From positions 1 through 64,000 of the forward strand of contig CP107246.1 of NCBI GenBank assembly GCA_030246985.1: a stretch of 64,000 nt of DNA. The letters are read 5' to 3'. The notes under the pieces were generated by a model. That model had not been told where the DNA came from, did no database searches, and saw only the letters and a list, made by a program, of their open reading frames with translations. Positions within the stretch are counted from its first letter, which is position 1. Every line of letters begins with the position of its first letter. Of this stretch, positions 33,566 through 40,883 are shown piece by piece. This DNA comes from Candidatus Nitricoxidivorans perseverans. Lineage in GTDB: Bacteria; Pseudomonadota; Gammaproteobacteria; Burkholderiales; Rhodocyclaceae. The position numbers and the translations under genes were made by a program.

Positions 33566-35692
33566 ATGGAAGCAGGAATGACCGTTGATGCCAGGGTGGG
33601 CACCGCGCTTGACGATAAGATCAACCAGCATTTTGCCGGCCTGGTGGTGCGCAAGGATCTGGTCAAGACCGTCAAAGGCAACGCGATCGTCCCGACTTAT
33701 GTTTTGGAGTATCTGCTCGGCCAGTATTGCGCGACCAATGACGAGGCGACCATTCAGACAGGGATCGAGACGGTAAAAGACATCCTCCGCCTGCACTACG
33801 TACATCGCAATGAGGCGGGATTGATCCGCTCGACCATCAAGGAGAAGGGCCGGCACAAGGTCATTGACCGCATCAGCGTGTCACTCAATGACAAGGCGGA
33901 TGTGTACGAGGCCGAATTTGCCAACTTGGGCATCAAGCAGGTGCTGATCGACTCCGCAACGATCAAGGCACACCCCAAGCTGCTGGTTGGCGGAGTCTGG
34001 TGCATTGCTGATGTTGAATATGAATTCTCTGAAGACAAGGGTGCTTCACCTTGGATCATGGCTTCTCTCAAGCCAATCCAGTTGTCCCAGTTCGACTTCG
34101 ACGGGTATGTAACTGCGCGTCGGCAGTTCACGACCGATGAGTGGATAGATCTGTTGATCCAGAGCATTGGTTTCAATCCGCAAATGTTTGGCCATCGCAA
34201 CAAGCTCTGCCAGTTGGTGCGGCTGATCCCATTCTGTGAGCGCAACTACAACCTGATCGAGCTCGGCCCAAAGGGTACTGGCAAATCGCATATCTATTCC
34301 GAGTTTTCGCCTCACGGAATATTGATCTCGGGCGGCGAAGTGACGGTGCCCAAGCTGTTCGTGAACAATTCGTCCGGCAAGTTGGGCCTGGTTGGGTATT
34401 GGGATGTCGTGGCGTTCGACGAGTTTGCTGGCAAGCAGAAGCGGGTGGACAAGGCGCTGGTGGACATCATGAAGAACTACATGGCCAACAAGTCTTTCTC
34501 ACGCGGGGTGGAGACGCTGGGAGCCGAGGCATCCATGGTTTTTGTCGGCAACACAGAGCATACGGTGCCGTATATGCTCAAGCACTCGGACCTGTTCGAC
34601 CCGCTGCCCGAGAAGTTCCACGATTCTGCGTTCCTTGACCGGGTTCATTACTACATCCCCGGATGGGAAGTGGACATCATCCGCGGCGAGATGTTTTCCA
34701 GCGGCTACGGCTTCGTCGTGGACTATCTTGCCGAAATTCTGCGTTCGCTGCGCAGCCACGATTTTTCGGACCGGTATCAGGCGCTTTTCACCTTGTCATC
34801 GGATATTTCGACACGCGATCGTGATGGCATTCACAAGACCTTTTCTGGCTTGATGAAGATTCTCTTCCCCCACGGCGAGGCAACGCCGGCGGAAATCGAG
34901 GAGGTACTGAAGTTCTCCATCGAGGGGCGCAAACGGGTTAAGGACCAGTTGCTGCGCATCGACACGACCTACGCCAAGGTTCGCTTTGCCTATGAGGATA
35001 AGTCGGGCAAGCAGCAGGCAGTCACCACACTGGAGGAAGACGAGTATGCCGGCGCCTACCACAAGGTAGTGATAGCCGAGCCGAACCAGGCCAGCGGTGC
35101 GGTGCCGGTAGATGCTGCTTCGCCAATGGAGACCGAACAGGTGCCAGCTTCGCCGGCAAGACCGATTCCGACGGAATCAGAACTTCGCGAACAGCACCTA
35201 GTTTGGCAGGAAAACCAGCGCGGCCTGACCTTCGACAAGCTGTTTGGCCCTTACCTAAAAGATGCACGACAAATCACGATCACCGATCCCTACATCCGAC
35301 TTTTCCACCAGGCTCGCAATCTCATGGAACTGATGGAAACGCTGGCAAGACTGAAGCCGGTAGAGGATGAAATGGCGGTCCACCTCGTGACGATCGAAGA
35401 TGACTTCAAGGGTGACCAGCAGAGAGACAACCTCCAGCGAATTGCCGACGCTTGTGCTGCGGTCGGCATCCGGTTTACTTGGGAATTTGACGCCAGTGGC
35501 ACCATCCATGCTCGACATATCGTCACCGATCATGGCTGGAAGATATTGCTCGACCGCGGCCTCGATGTATTTCAGCGATATGAGATGAACGATGCCTTCG
35601 ATTTCGCCAATAGGCTTCAGCAACATCGACAATGCAAGGCGTTCGAGGCGACGTTTATCAGGAATCGGGATGCCACTCGGGAGAGTAGCTAA
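33566..35692 (+). CDS. brxL: BrxL, Lon-like AAA+ BREX component
   Basis: 708 residues, slightly above the usual length. The N-terminal part is followed by the AAA+ module with Walker A GPKGTGKSH (from residue 234), VVAFDEFAGKQKRVDKALVD as Walker B, and a remnant Lon-like domain. The C-terminal block (LTFDKLFGPYLKDARQITIT, DPYIRLFHQARNLMELMETL, RHIVTDHGWKILLDRGLD) is a MIT_C/phospholipase-D-like fold typical of full-length BrxL. BrxL forms DNA-binding ring complexes and is the terminal gene of type 1 BREX. Its stop overlaps the start of a truncated fic gene (TAATG). Confidence 0.94.
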   Translation: MEAGMTVDARVGTALDDKINQHFAGLVVRKDLVKTVKGNAIVPTYVLEYLLGQYCATNDEATIQTGIETVKDILRLHYVHRNEAGLIRSTIKEKGRHKVIDRISVSLNDKADVYEAEFANLGIKQVLIDSATIKAHPKLLVGGVWCIADVEYEFSEDKGASPWIMASLKPIQLSQFDFDGYVTARRQFTTDEWIDLLIQSIGFNPQMFGHRNKLCQLVRLIPFCERNYNLIELGPKGTGKSHIYSEFSPHGILISGGEVTVPKLFVNNSSGKLGLVGYWDVVAFDEFAGKQKRVDKALVDIMKNYMANKSFSRGVETLGAEASMVFVGNTEHTVPYMLKHSDLFDPLPEKFHDSAFLDRVHYYIPGWEVDIIRGEMFSSGYGFVVDYLAEILRSLRSHDFSDRYQALFTLSSDISTRDRDGIHKTFSGLMKILFPHGEATPAEIEEVLKFSIEGRKRVKDQLLRIDTTYAKVRFAYEDKSGKQQAVTTLEEDEYAGAYHKVVIAEPNQASGAVPVDAASPMETEQVPASPARPIPTESELREQHLVWQENQRGLTFDKLFGPYLKDARQITITDPYIRLFHQARNLMELMETLARLKPVEDEMAVHLVTIEDDFKGDQQRDNLQRIADACAAVGIRFTWEFDASGTIHARHIVTDHGWKILLDRGLDVFQRYEMNDAFDFANRLQQHRQCKAFEATFIRNRDATRESS

Positions 35693-35847
35693 TGGCGAGC
35701 ACGCTAAAGCTTTTGCATGATGGCTCTCTATCCATCTCACCGGCCACAGCTTGGTATCTCGCGGATCTGGGCGAATTCCGCAGCAAGCAGGAGCTGCCCA
35801 CCTACCCTAACTTGGTTGCGAGTTTCTCAGCTTGCAAATGGGTGTAG
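35692..35847 (+). pseudogene. Truncated Fic family gene at the end of the BREX operon
   Basis: Only 51 codons. Residues 1-35 (..LLHDGSLSISPATAWYLADL.. then ..SKQEL) match the N-terminal region of Fic/DOC-type AMP-transferases often found after brxL. From about position 35797 the frame runs into the antisense of the integrase 3' end and stops at 35845. The HPFxxGNGR catalytic motif is lost. The break lies within about ten bases of the integrase stop, so it was made when the integrase end of the island was joined to this operon. Confidence 0.6.
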
Positions 35848-36842
35848 CGTTTCAACATCTGCAGAGTCTTGTGGCCGGATACCGCTGCCATTTCCAGCAC
35901 CGTGAAATCGCCCCGCTCCGCCAGGCGACTTAAGGCCTCGTGTCGTAGATCATGCCAGCAGTAATTCTCAATGCTGGCTCGGTTGCAGGCCCGCTCAAAG
36001 GCCTTGTATAAAGTCATCCGGCCCAACGGGATCACCTTGCCCTTGATCGCCTTCGGCAAGCCCTCCAGCGCCGCCATTGCCTTGCTTGACAGCGGCACCG
36101 CTCGCGGCTCCCCGGTCTTGATCATTTCGGGATTGAGCAGAAAGGCAATCCGGCGCTTTTTGTCGATCATGCGCCACTCCAACTGCAAGAGTTCACCCTG
36201 GCGCATGGCGGTTTCGACGGAGAGAGTTACAGCAGGGAGTAACCAGGGATTCCCCGACGCCGTGCATTGCACCACCAGTGCATCCCATTCATCGGCAGTA
36301 AGTCGGCGGTCTCTCGCTGTCGCGCCCTTCGGTTTGCGAACATTGGCCACCGGATTCCCGGCAGGCAGGGCAATGCCGAATTCCTTGACGGCGACATCGA
36401 GCATCTTGGACAGCAGATCGATTTCACCCTTGACGGTCGCTGGCGAAACGCACGGCGCCGTGGCCGGATCCTTCTTGTAGCGCGAATCCTTGTCCTTGAG
36501 ACGCTCGTCCCTGTATTTCTTGCCTATCACCGTGGGCGTGATTGCGGCAAGGGAATAGCTGCCAAGCCTGGAAACCAGTTGGCTCAACTTTCGTTCCCAC
36601 GCTTCGCCCCTGTAATGCTCCGGCGCGAAATCCTCTTTGAATTGCTTCGCGAGGTCTTTGAGTGTTGTCCGCTCCGCCAAGCTGGACGAAATAAAGCCGC
36701 CCTGCGCCATGCTAGCCTCGACCTGAAGCGCCCATGCCTCCGCCTCGGTCTTCGTCCTGAACGATTTTGACTCGGGAGGAAAGCCCCGCTTTCTGACTTT
36801 CGCCTGCCACCAGCCGGATACCCTTTGAGTGAATGTCGCCAT
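35802..36842 (-). CDS. Tyrosine integrase of the island at tRNA-Ser
   Basis: 346 residues. An N-terminal arm-type binding segment (TFTQRVSGWWQAKVRKRGFP) and a SAM-like core-binding domain are followed by the catalytic domain: SVETAMRQGELLQLEW (Arg), CWHDLRHEALSRL (HxxR), and VSGHKTLQMLKRYTHL with the nucleophilic Tyr. This is the shelfworthy set for site-specific integration into a tRNA 3' end. It is transcribed away from the tRNA-Ser fragment at 36939-37004, the usual arrangement beside an attachment site. Start ATG is the complement of 36840-36842; a TTG six bases upstream is an alternative. Confidence 0.92.
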   Translation of the reverse strand: MATFTQRVSGWWQAKVRKRGFPPESKSFRTKTEAEAWALQVEASMAQGGFISSSLAERTTLKDLAKQFKEDFAPEHYRGEAWERKLSQLVSRLGSYSLAAITPTVIGKKYRDERLKDKDSRYKKDPATAPCVSPATVKGEIDLLSKMLDVAVKEFGIALPAGNPVANVRKPKGATARDRRLTADEWDALVVQCTASGNPWLLPAVTLSVETAMRQGELLQLEWRMIDKKRRIAFLLNPEMIKTGEPRAVPLSSKAMAALEGLPKAIKGKVIPLGRMTLYKAFERACNRASIENYCWHDLRHEALSRLAERGDFTVLEMAAVSGHKTLQMLKRYTHLQAEKLATKLG

Positions 36843-36938
36843 GTCCAAGTGTCCCCGTTTTGTCCCCGTTATTGATTATGGAGATGGTAGATCACTCTTA
36901 AAGCCGCGTCAATACTGGTTTTACAAGAAGATAATTTA

Positions 36939-37004
36939 CGCCCCTGCTAAGGGCGCATCCGGGCAAAACCTGGATCCAGGGTTCGAATCCCTGCGTCTCC
37001 GCCA
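36939..37004 (+). tRNA. 3' fragment of tRNA-Ser(GCT), attachment-site remnant
   Basis: From the anticodon stem onward the sequence folds as tRNA-Ser: stem CGCCC/GGGCG (36939-36943, 36951-36955), loop CTGCTAA with anticodon GCT at 36946-36948, a long class II variable arm, T arm CAGGG-TTCGAAT-CCCTG (36977-36993), the acceptor 3' strand CGTCTCC, a discriminator G and CCA (37002-37004). The 5' acceptor strand and D arm are absent; the bases before 36939 are AT-rich and unrelated. It is therefore the part left on the chromosome side when the island entered the gene. The complete tRNA should stand at the island's other end, outside the window. Confidence 0.85.
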
Positions 37005-37017
37005 GTTATAGCAACTA

Positions 37018-37050
37018 AGCCCATGATTCTATGGGCTTTTTTGTTTTTTC
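37018..37050 (+). terminator. Intrinsic terminator after tRNA-Ser
   Basis: AAGCCCAT and ATGGGCTT pair around a short loop and are followed directly by TTTTTGTTTTTT. This is a textbook Rho-independent terminator, 14 bases downstream of the tRNA CCA. It probably belonged to the original tRNA-Ser gene. Between here and the IS at 37466 (about 415 bases) I see no supportable gene. Confidence 0.75.
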
Positions 37051-37465
37051 AGCATTACTGACTATCAAAATCACTATCGATTGATGGCTCGGTTGGAGAG
37101 TTGTACGCCGTCTCGCCAGCGCCGACTTTCTGCATTTTGCGAAACAGATTTACCGGTACCAGCCTGTTACTTGCGGCATGTCATCCTTTCCGGCACAATC
37201 CGCGCCAATATGTCACGGGCAACAGTTCCCGAAAACCATCCAGGAGTATGACGTGCAACACACGCGTATCCACACCGACAGATCACACAAGCGACAGCCC
37301 GTAGAGGCGATGTCCTTGCGTGCGTTGCCGCGCACGCTTGCTACGTTACCCGTTCGCCCGATGTGTGCGCGTCTGCCCAGTTTGAATACGAGCATGCTCA
37401 CATGCAGCACAACGGTTGGAACGAATACGCAACAAAAAGCATCCGGGAAGGAAATGGATAGCCTA

Positions 37466-38656
37466 GTATTAAAACCCATAAATAACGCAACATGTATTAT
37501 GCTGTCGCATACCCACCCCATGACGAGGAGCTGGCTATGCGACAGACTGAGCTGCATCTTACCGACGAGGATCGCGAGTTGATCGAATCGTACCGGACGA
37601 AAGGTCTGCGCCATGCCCGGGAAGTGAATCGGGCGCATGTTCTTTCGGCGCTGGATCGTGGCGTTCCGGAGTCCCAGATCACGACGGTCTTGGGCGTAGG
37701 GCGCACGGTGATCTGGCGAACGCGGGCAGCGTATCTGGAAGGCGGGGCGGAATACGCGGTGCGCGATGTGGCGCGCCCGGGCAAACCCGCCCAATACGGC
37801 GCGGATGTCGAAGCGCAGATTTCAGCCTTGGCCTGCTCATCGCCACCGGAGGGGGCCACGCGATGGACACTCGAATTGCTTGAACAGGCGGCGCATTCCT
37901 TGGCCGGTGTCGGACCGATCAGCCGCGAAACGATTCGCCGGCTGCTAAAAAAAACCGCATCAAGCCGTGGCGCAAGCTGATGTGGTGCGTCGGCAGACTG
38001 ACCGAAGAGTACCGGCAGCGGATGTACGATCTGCTCGATTTGTACGCCCGTCCGTTCCGATCGAGAGAACCGGTCGTTTGCCTGGACGAGAAGAGCAAGC
38101 AACTGCTGAAGGATTCGCGCCAACCCCTGCCGATCAAGCCTGGAACGCCCGTGCGACTGGATTACGAGTACGTTCGCGGCGGCACCTGCAACCTGTTCGT
38201 GGCGGTCGAACCCAAGGGCGGACGACGGACCGTGCAGATGACCGATCATCGGGCCAAAACGGATTTCGTCGCCTTCGTCCAGTACCTGCTCGAACAGGTC
38301 TATGCGAAGGCACGTCGCATTCACCTCGTGCTCGACAACCTCAACACGCATTTCCGCAAGTGCTTCGAGGAAGTGCTCGGAATCAGGGCGGCGAACAAAC
38401 TGCTGCGACGAGTCGTCTTTCACTACACGCCGAAGCACGCCAGCTGGCTGAACATGGCGGAAATCGAAATTGGCATCCTTGACCGCCAATGCCTCGATCG
38501 GCGCTTGCCTGACCGTGACGCACTCGCCAGTGAAGTCAATGCATGGCAACGACGCCGAAACAACGAGCGGCGATGCATCGAGTGGACGTTCTCTCGGCAA
38601 GACGCGGATCTGAAAATGGCTCGGCATTATGTTGCGTAATTAATGGGTCGTGATAC
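37466..38656 (+). mobile_element. IS630-family insertion sequence
   Basis: 1191 bases flanked by TA dinucleotides (37464-37465 and 38657-38658), the IS630/Tc1 target. Terminal inverted repeats are imperfect over about 28 bases; each contains ACCCAT and ACGCAACAT (left near 37474-37492, right near 38631-38646 as the complement). The transposase is encoded in two frames. The element lies in a spacer between the tRNA-Ser terminator and a hypothetical gene and disrupts no recognisable gene. Confidence 0.9.
37537..38639 (+). CDS. IS630-family transposase, made by -1 frameshifting
   Basis: The first frame (37537-37980) encodes the N-terminal paired HTH region (LTDEDRELIESYRTKGLRHA, VLGVGRTVIWRTRAAYLEGG). 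The catalytic DDE region (VVCLDEKSKQLLKDSRQPLP, IHLVLDNLNTHFRK, WLNMAEIEIGIL) is in the second frame, ending at 38639. The frames meet at a run of eight A (37947-37954). Slipping by -1 there continues ..RRLLKK into NRIKPWRKL and on through MWCVGRLTEEY. This is a known production mode for IS630-type enzymes. A GAGGAG box stands about 8 bases before the ATG at 37537. Without slippage the first protein ends at 37980. Confidence 0.88.
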
Positions 38657-38684
38657 TAGCCCGACAGACCGAAAGGTCTCAGGC

Positions 38685-38729
38685 CACGAGGCCCGGATGC
38701 TCCAAAAGGACTCCGGGCCTCGTGCTTTT
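38685..38729 (+). terminator. Perfect 13-bp hairpin upstream of a hypothetical gene
   Basis: CACGAGGCCCGGA (38685-38697) is perfectly complementary to TCCGGGCCTCGTG (38712-38724), with a 14-base loop, followed by CTTTT. It looks like an intrinsic terminator or attenuator, 35 bases before the next start codon. Confidence 0.6.
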
Positions 38730-38764
38730 CAAGGTCCCGGCCGTTTATAGACAAGGATGACATC

Positions 38765-39280
38765 ATGGGAATGTTCGATTACCTGAAGTGCAAATATCCA
38801 TTGCCTGATGCCGGCAACAACGATCTGGAGTACCAGACCAAGGACACGCCGGCACAGTTTCTGGACAACTACGAAATCCGCGCGGACGGCTCTTTGTGGC
38901 ACATGGACTACGATATCGAGGACAGGAGCGACCCGAATGCCGAGGGACTCGCTCGCTTGGTCGGCAGGCTAAGTCGCGTCAACGAGCGCTGGGAACCCGT
39001 GCCGTTTACTGGTGAGATCCGCTTTTACAGCTACGTCGGCGAAAACCAGTGCACCGAGTTTTCGGCTTACTTCGTGAACGGCATGCTGAACTTCCTGACG
39101 CCGATCGGAAAAGAACCTATGTCCGTGAAGACGCAAGTGAAGCTGCGTTCCGGCCGCGAAGCGGAAGTGGAACCGGCCAAGGGCATCCACGGCATGCTGC
39201 TGGTTTCCGGTGCGACGTTCCTGTGTAACAGAAATTGCTACAGCGAGTTATCATCAGTTGATACAATACGTCATGCGTGA
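38765..39280 (+). CDS. Conserved hypothetical protein (MGMFDYLKC family)
   Basis: 171 residues. The opening MGMFDYLKCKYPLPDAGNND is that of a widespread hypothetical family in proteobacteria and their phages. Further on are WHMDYDIEDRSDPNAEGLAR and a beta-rich middle (GEIRFYSYVGENQCTEFSAY), suggesting a small compact domain. No catalytic motif is evident. The C-terminal 30 residues look less conserved and overlap the toxin gene start by 8 bases, so the true gene may have been altered at its end. An AAGGATG box precedes the ATG. Function unknown. Confidence 0.65.
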   Translation: MGMFDYLKCKYPLPDAGNNDLEYQTKDTPAQFLDNYEIRADGSLWHMDYDIEDRSDPNAEGLARLVGRLSRVNERWEPVPFTGEIRFYSYVGENQCTEFSAYFVNGMLNFLTPIGKEPMSVKTQVKLRSGREAEVEPAKGIHGMLLVSGATFLCNRNCYSELSSVDTIRHA

Positions 39281-39638
39281 AGACCACGGAATAGCCAATC
39301 TGCTAGACCTGCACGATCAGATCATTGATCAGGATTGTGGTTATTGGGTGAAGATCGAGGCTTGGCGTGTCGAGGTAACTGCAGACGTGCCACACGGAAT
39401 TCGTTATTCCCTGACGCTCCACGAGCCTTACGGAAAGCGGATTCTGGGATATGACAACGCGCATGCAGTAAAGCCGCCGAAGAAGTTCAAGTATGCCGGG
39501 CAGCGACTGACCTACGATCACAAGCACCGGCATGTGAGCGACAAAGGCGTGCCCTACGAGTTTCAGGATGCACAACAACTCCTGATCGACTTTTTCAACG
39601 AAGTCGACCGGGTTCTGAAGGAGGCAAGACAGAAATGA
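39273..39638 (+). CDS. TumE-like toxin (DUF6516)
   Basis: 121 residues, compact and basic. It shows the pattern of DUF6516 toxins: RYSLTLHEPYGKRILGYDNA, AGQRLTYDHKHRHVSDKGVP and a C-terminal DAQQLLIDFFNEVDRVL. The stop overlaps the start of a small HTH gene (ATGA at 39635-39638), the usual toxin-then-antitoxin order for TumE/TumA systems. It would inhibit growth when not neutralised by the partner. The assignment rests on size, motif layout and the partner gene; the molecular target is not evident from the sequence. Confidence 0.75.
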   Translation: MREDHGIANLLDLHDQIIDQDCGYWVKIEAWRVEVTADVPHGIRYSLTLHEPYGKRILGYDNAHAVKPPKKFKYAGQRLTYDHKHRHVSDKGVPYEFQDAQQLLIDFFNEVDRVLKEARQK

Positions 39639-39982
39639 AAGCCATCGTGATCGGCATCATGCCGCAAGACAAAATTCGGGAGCGTGTCTTGTCGATTGCT
39701 CGCGGCGAACACAAGCCAAAGTCAGGCGAACCGAAAATCTGGTTCACCTCAATGCGTTCTCTTGCCGAAGTCTTGAGCGATGAGAATCGCGCGTTGCTTC
39801 AGGTGATCAAGGAGACGAATCCCCAATCCATAACATCTCTGGCTGAGGCGACCGGACGCAAGCCGGGCAATCTGTCGCGCACTCTCAAGACCATGTCGAA
39901 CTACGGCATCGTCGAAATGAGACGCGAGCGTAACCATGTGCGTCCGGTTGCCAAAGCGACCGAATTCAGGATTGTGGCCTGA
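39635..39982 (+). CDS. TumA-like antitoxin / HTH regulator
   Basis: 115 residues with a winged HTH of the MarR/HVO_A0114 type: SITSLAEATGRKPGNLSRTL then YGIVEMRRERNHVRPVAKAT as the wing. The N-terminal arm (IWFTSMRSLAEVLSDENRAL) is typical of these antitoxins. It follows and overlaps the toxin gene, so production is coupled. It is expected to bind and block the toxin and to repress the pair's promoter. The upstream region of the toxin lies inside the hypothetical gene, so the regulated promoter is not obvious. Confidence 0.78.
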   Translation: MKAIVIGIMPQDKIRERVLSIARGEHKPKSGEPKIWFTSMRSLAEVLSDENRALLQVIKETNPQSITSLAEATGRKPGNLSRTLKTMSNYGIVEMRRERNHVRPVAKATEFRIVA

Positions 39983-40097
39983 CACTCAATATATTTATAT
40001 TTAGATCAAATAGTTACGGTGTAGACGGTTTATGTTGGCATACCTTCTGCCCCGCCAGAATTTCTGGCAAAACCAGTCTCTGTCTCTGACTGGGCGA

Positions 40098-40132
40098 TAA
40101 CCCCGCCGAGTCCCGCGCTCCGTGGGGTTTTT
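40098..40132 (+). terminator. Intrinsic terminator-like hairpin after the toxin-antitoxin pair
   Basis: ACCCCGCCGAG...CTCCGTGGGGT folds into a GC stem and is followed by TTTTTCG. It lies in the 264-base gap between the antitoxin and the leftward DnrO-like gene, otherwise without a supportable gene. Confidence 0.55.
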
Positions 40133-40246
40133 CGTTTCTACCTGTTGACCTCGCTATCCCACATTCTCAGGAATCTGCGCTCTTAGACGCCAATTTTCTC
40201 GAAACCTGTTGACTACAAGCTTCTCGGTCGCGTCCCGCCCCTGCTT

Positions 40247-40726
40247 TCAGTGCGCGATTGGCTGGAAGCCTGGGTCGTCGAAATACTTGCCGTACTTGTC
40301 GAGCGCGCCGATAACCTTGACCGCACCGTCCATGCGCTTTGCCTGCCTCACCTTGCCCGCCATTTGCTCGGCGCCGGCGAGCATATCCGCGATGATAATG
40401 TGCAACTGCTCGTCTGCCTGGGTGCCGAGCTTGCAGTTGGCGACCATGTCGCCAACTGCACTCTCCACTTTCTTCGCCAGCCCCCCATAGGCCTTGGCCG
40501 ACAGCTTGTTCTCGTGAATCGCGTGCAGCGAGGACGCCATCGACTGGCGAATGTCACCCATGGCCTTGCGCAGCGGGACGTCCGTTTCCCATTTCTTGCC
40601 AGCGTTAAGCTGCAGGGTAGCAGAGGTCGTACCGTGACCATGGTCGTGTACTTCGTTCGCGGCAAACGATGGGCCGGTAGCGGCGAGGGTCAGCACGGTT
40701 AGCCCGGTAAGAAAGTGGGTTTTCAT
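40247..40726 (-). CDS. DnrO-like periplasmic protein
   Basis: 159 residues with a clear signal peptide (MKTHFLTGLTVLTLAATGPS then FAANE), so it is exported. The mature protein starts with a His-rich segment (NEVHDHGHG) and is otherwise helical (KAMGDIRQSMASSLHAIHEN, ESAVGDMVANCKL). The family is known in annotations as DnrO-like; its function is not established. The His-rich start could bind metal. It has a GGAGA box about 9 bases from the ATG. It is transcribed divergently from the redox operon at 40884, sharing about 157 bases of control region. A link to copper/haem or electron-transfer maturation is only a guess from position. Confidence 0.65.
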   Translation of the reverse strand: MKTHFLTGLTVLTLAATGPSFAANEVHDHGHGTTSATLQLNAGKKWETDVPLRKAMGDIRQSMASSLHAIHENKLSAKAYGGLAKKVESAVGDMVANCKLGTQADEQLHIIIADMLAGAEQMAGKVRQAKRMDGAVKVIGALDKYGKYFDDPGFQPIAH

Positions 40727-40883
40727 GGGTGTGATTCTCCAGAACGGATGATGGTTGATGGGAGCAGTCAATCGTCAGTGATTCTGACGACATCTTTGCT
40801 CCAGCCTGGCTTTATAGCGCATTGAATCTGAACGCCGGTTGATTAAGGGTTCCTTAAGCTGAACGTGAAAGACTGCCAGAATT

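Noticed and set aside
12546-35692. DISARM or classical Pgl system
   Set aside because: The presence of brxA, brxB, brxC, a type A pglZ and brxL in order defines type 1 BREX; the helicase/phospholipase set of DISARM and the kinase PglW are absent.
1-37004. Prophage
   Set aside because: Two integrases are present but no capsid, tail, terminase or lysis genes were seen.
36930-37004. A complete tRNA gene at the island junction
   Set aside because: The 5' acceptor strand and D arm cannot be found upstream of the anticodon stem, so only a 3' fragment is present.
37101-37465. Small open frames between the tRNA-Ser terminator and the IS630 element
   Set aside because: No family motif, weak starts, and none becomes longer or more convincing when the IS is removed.
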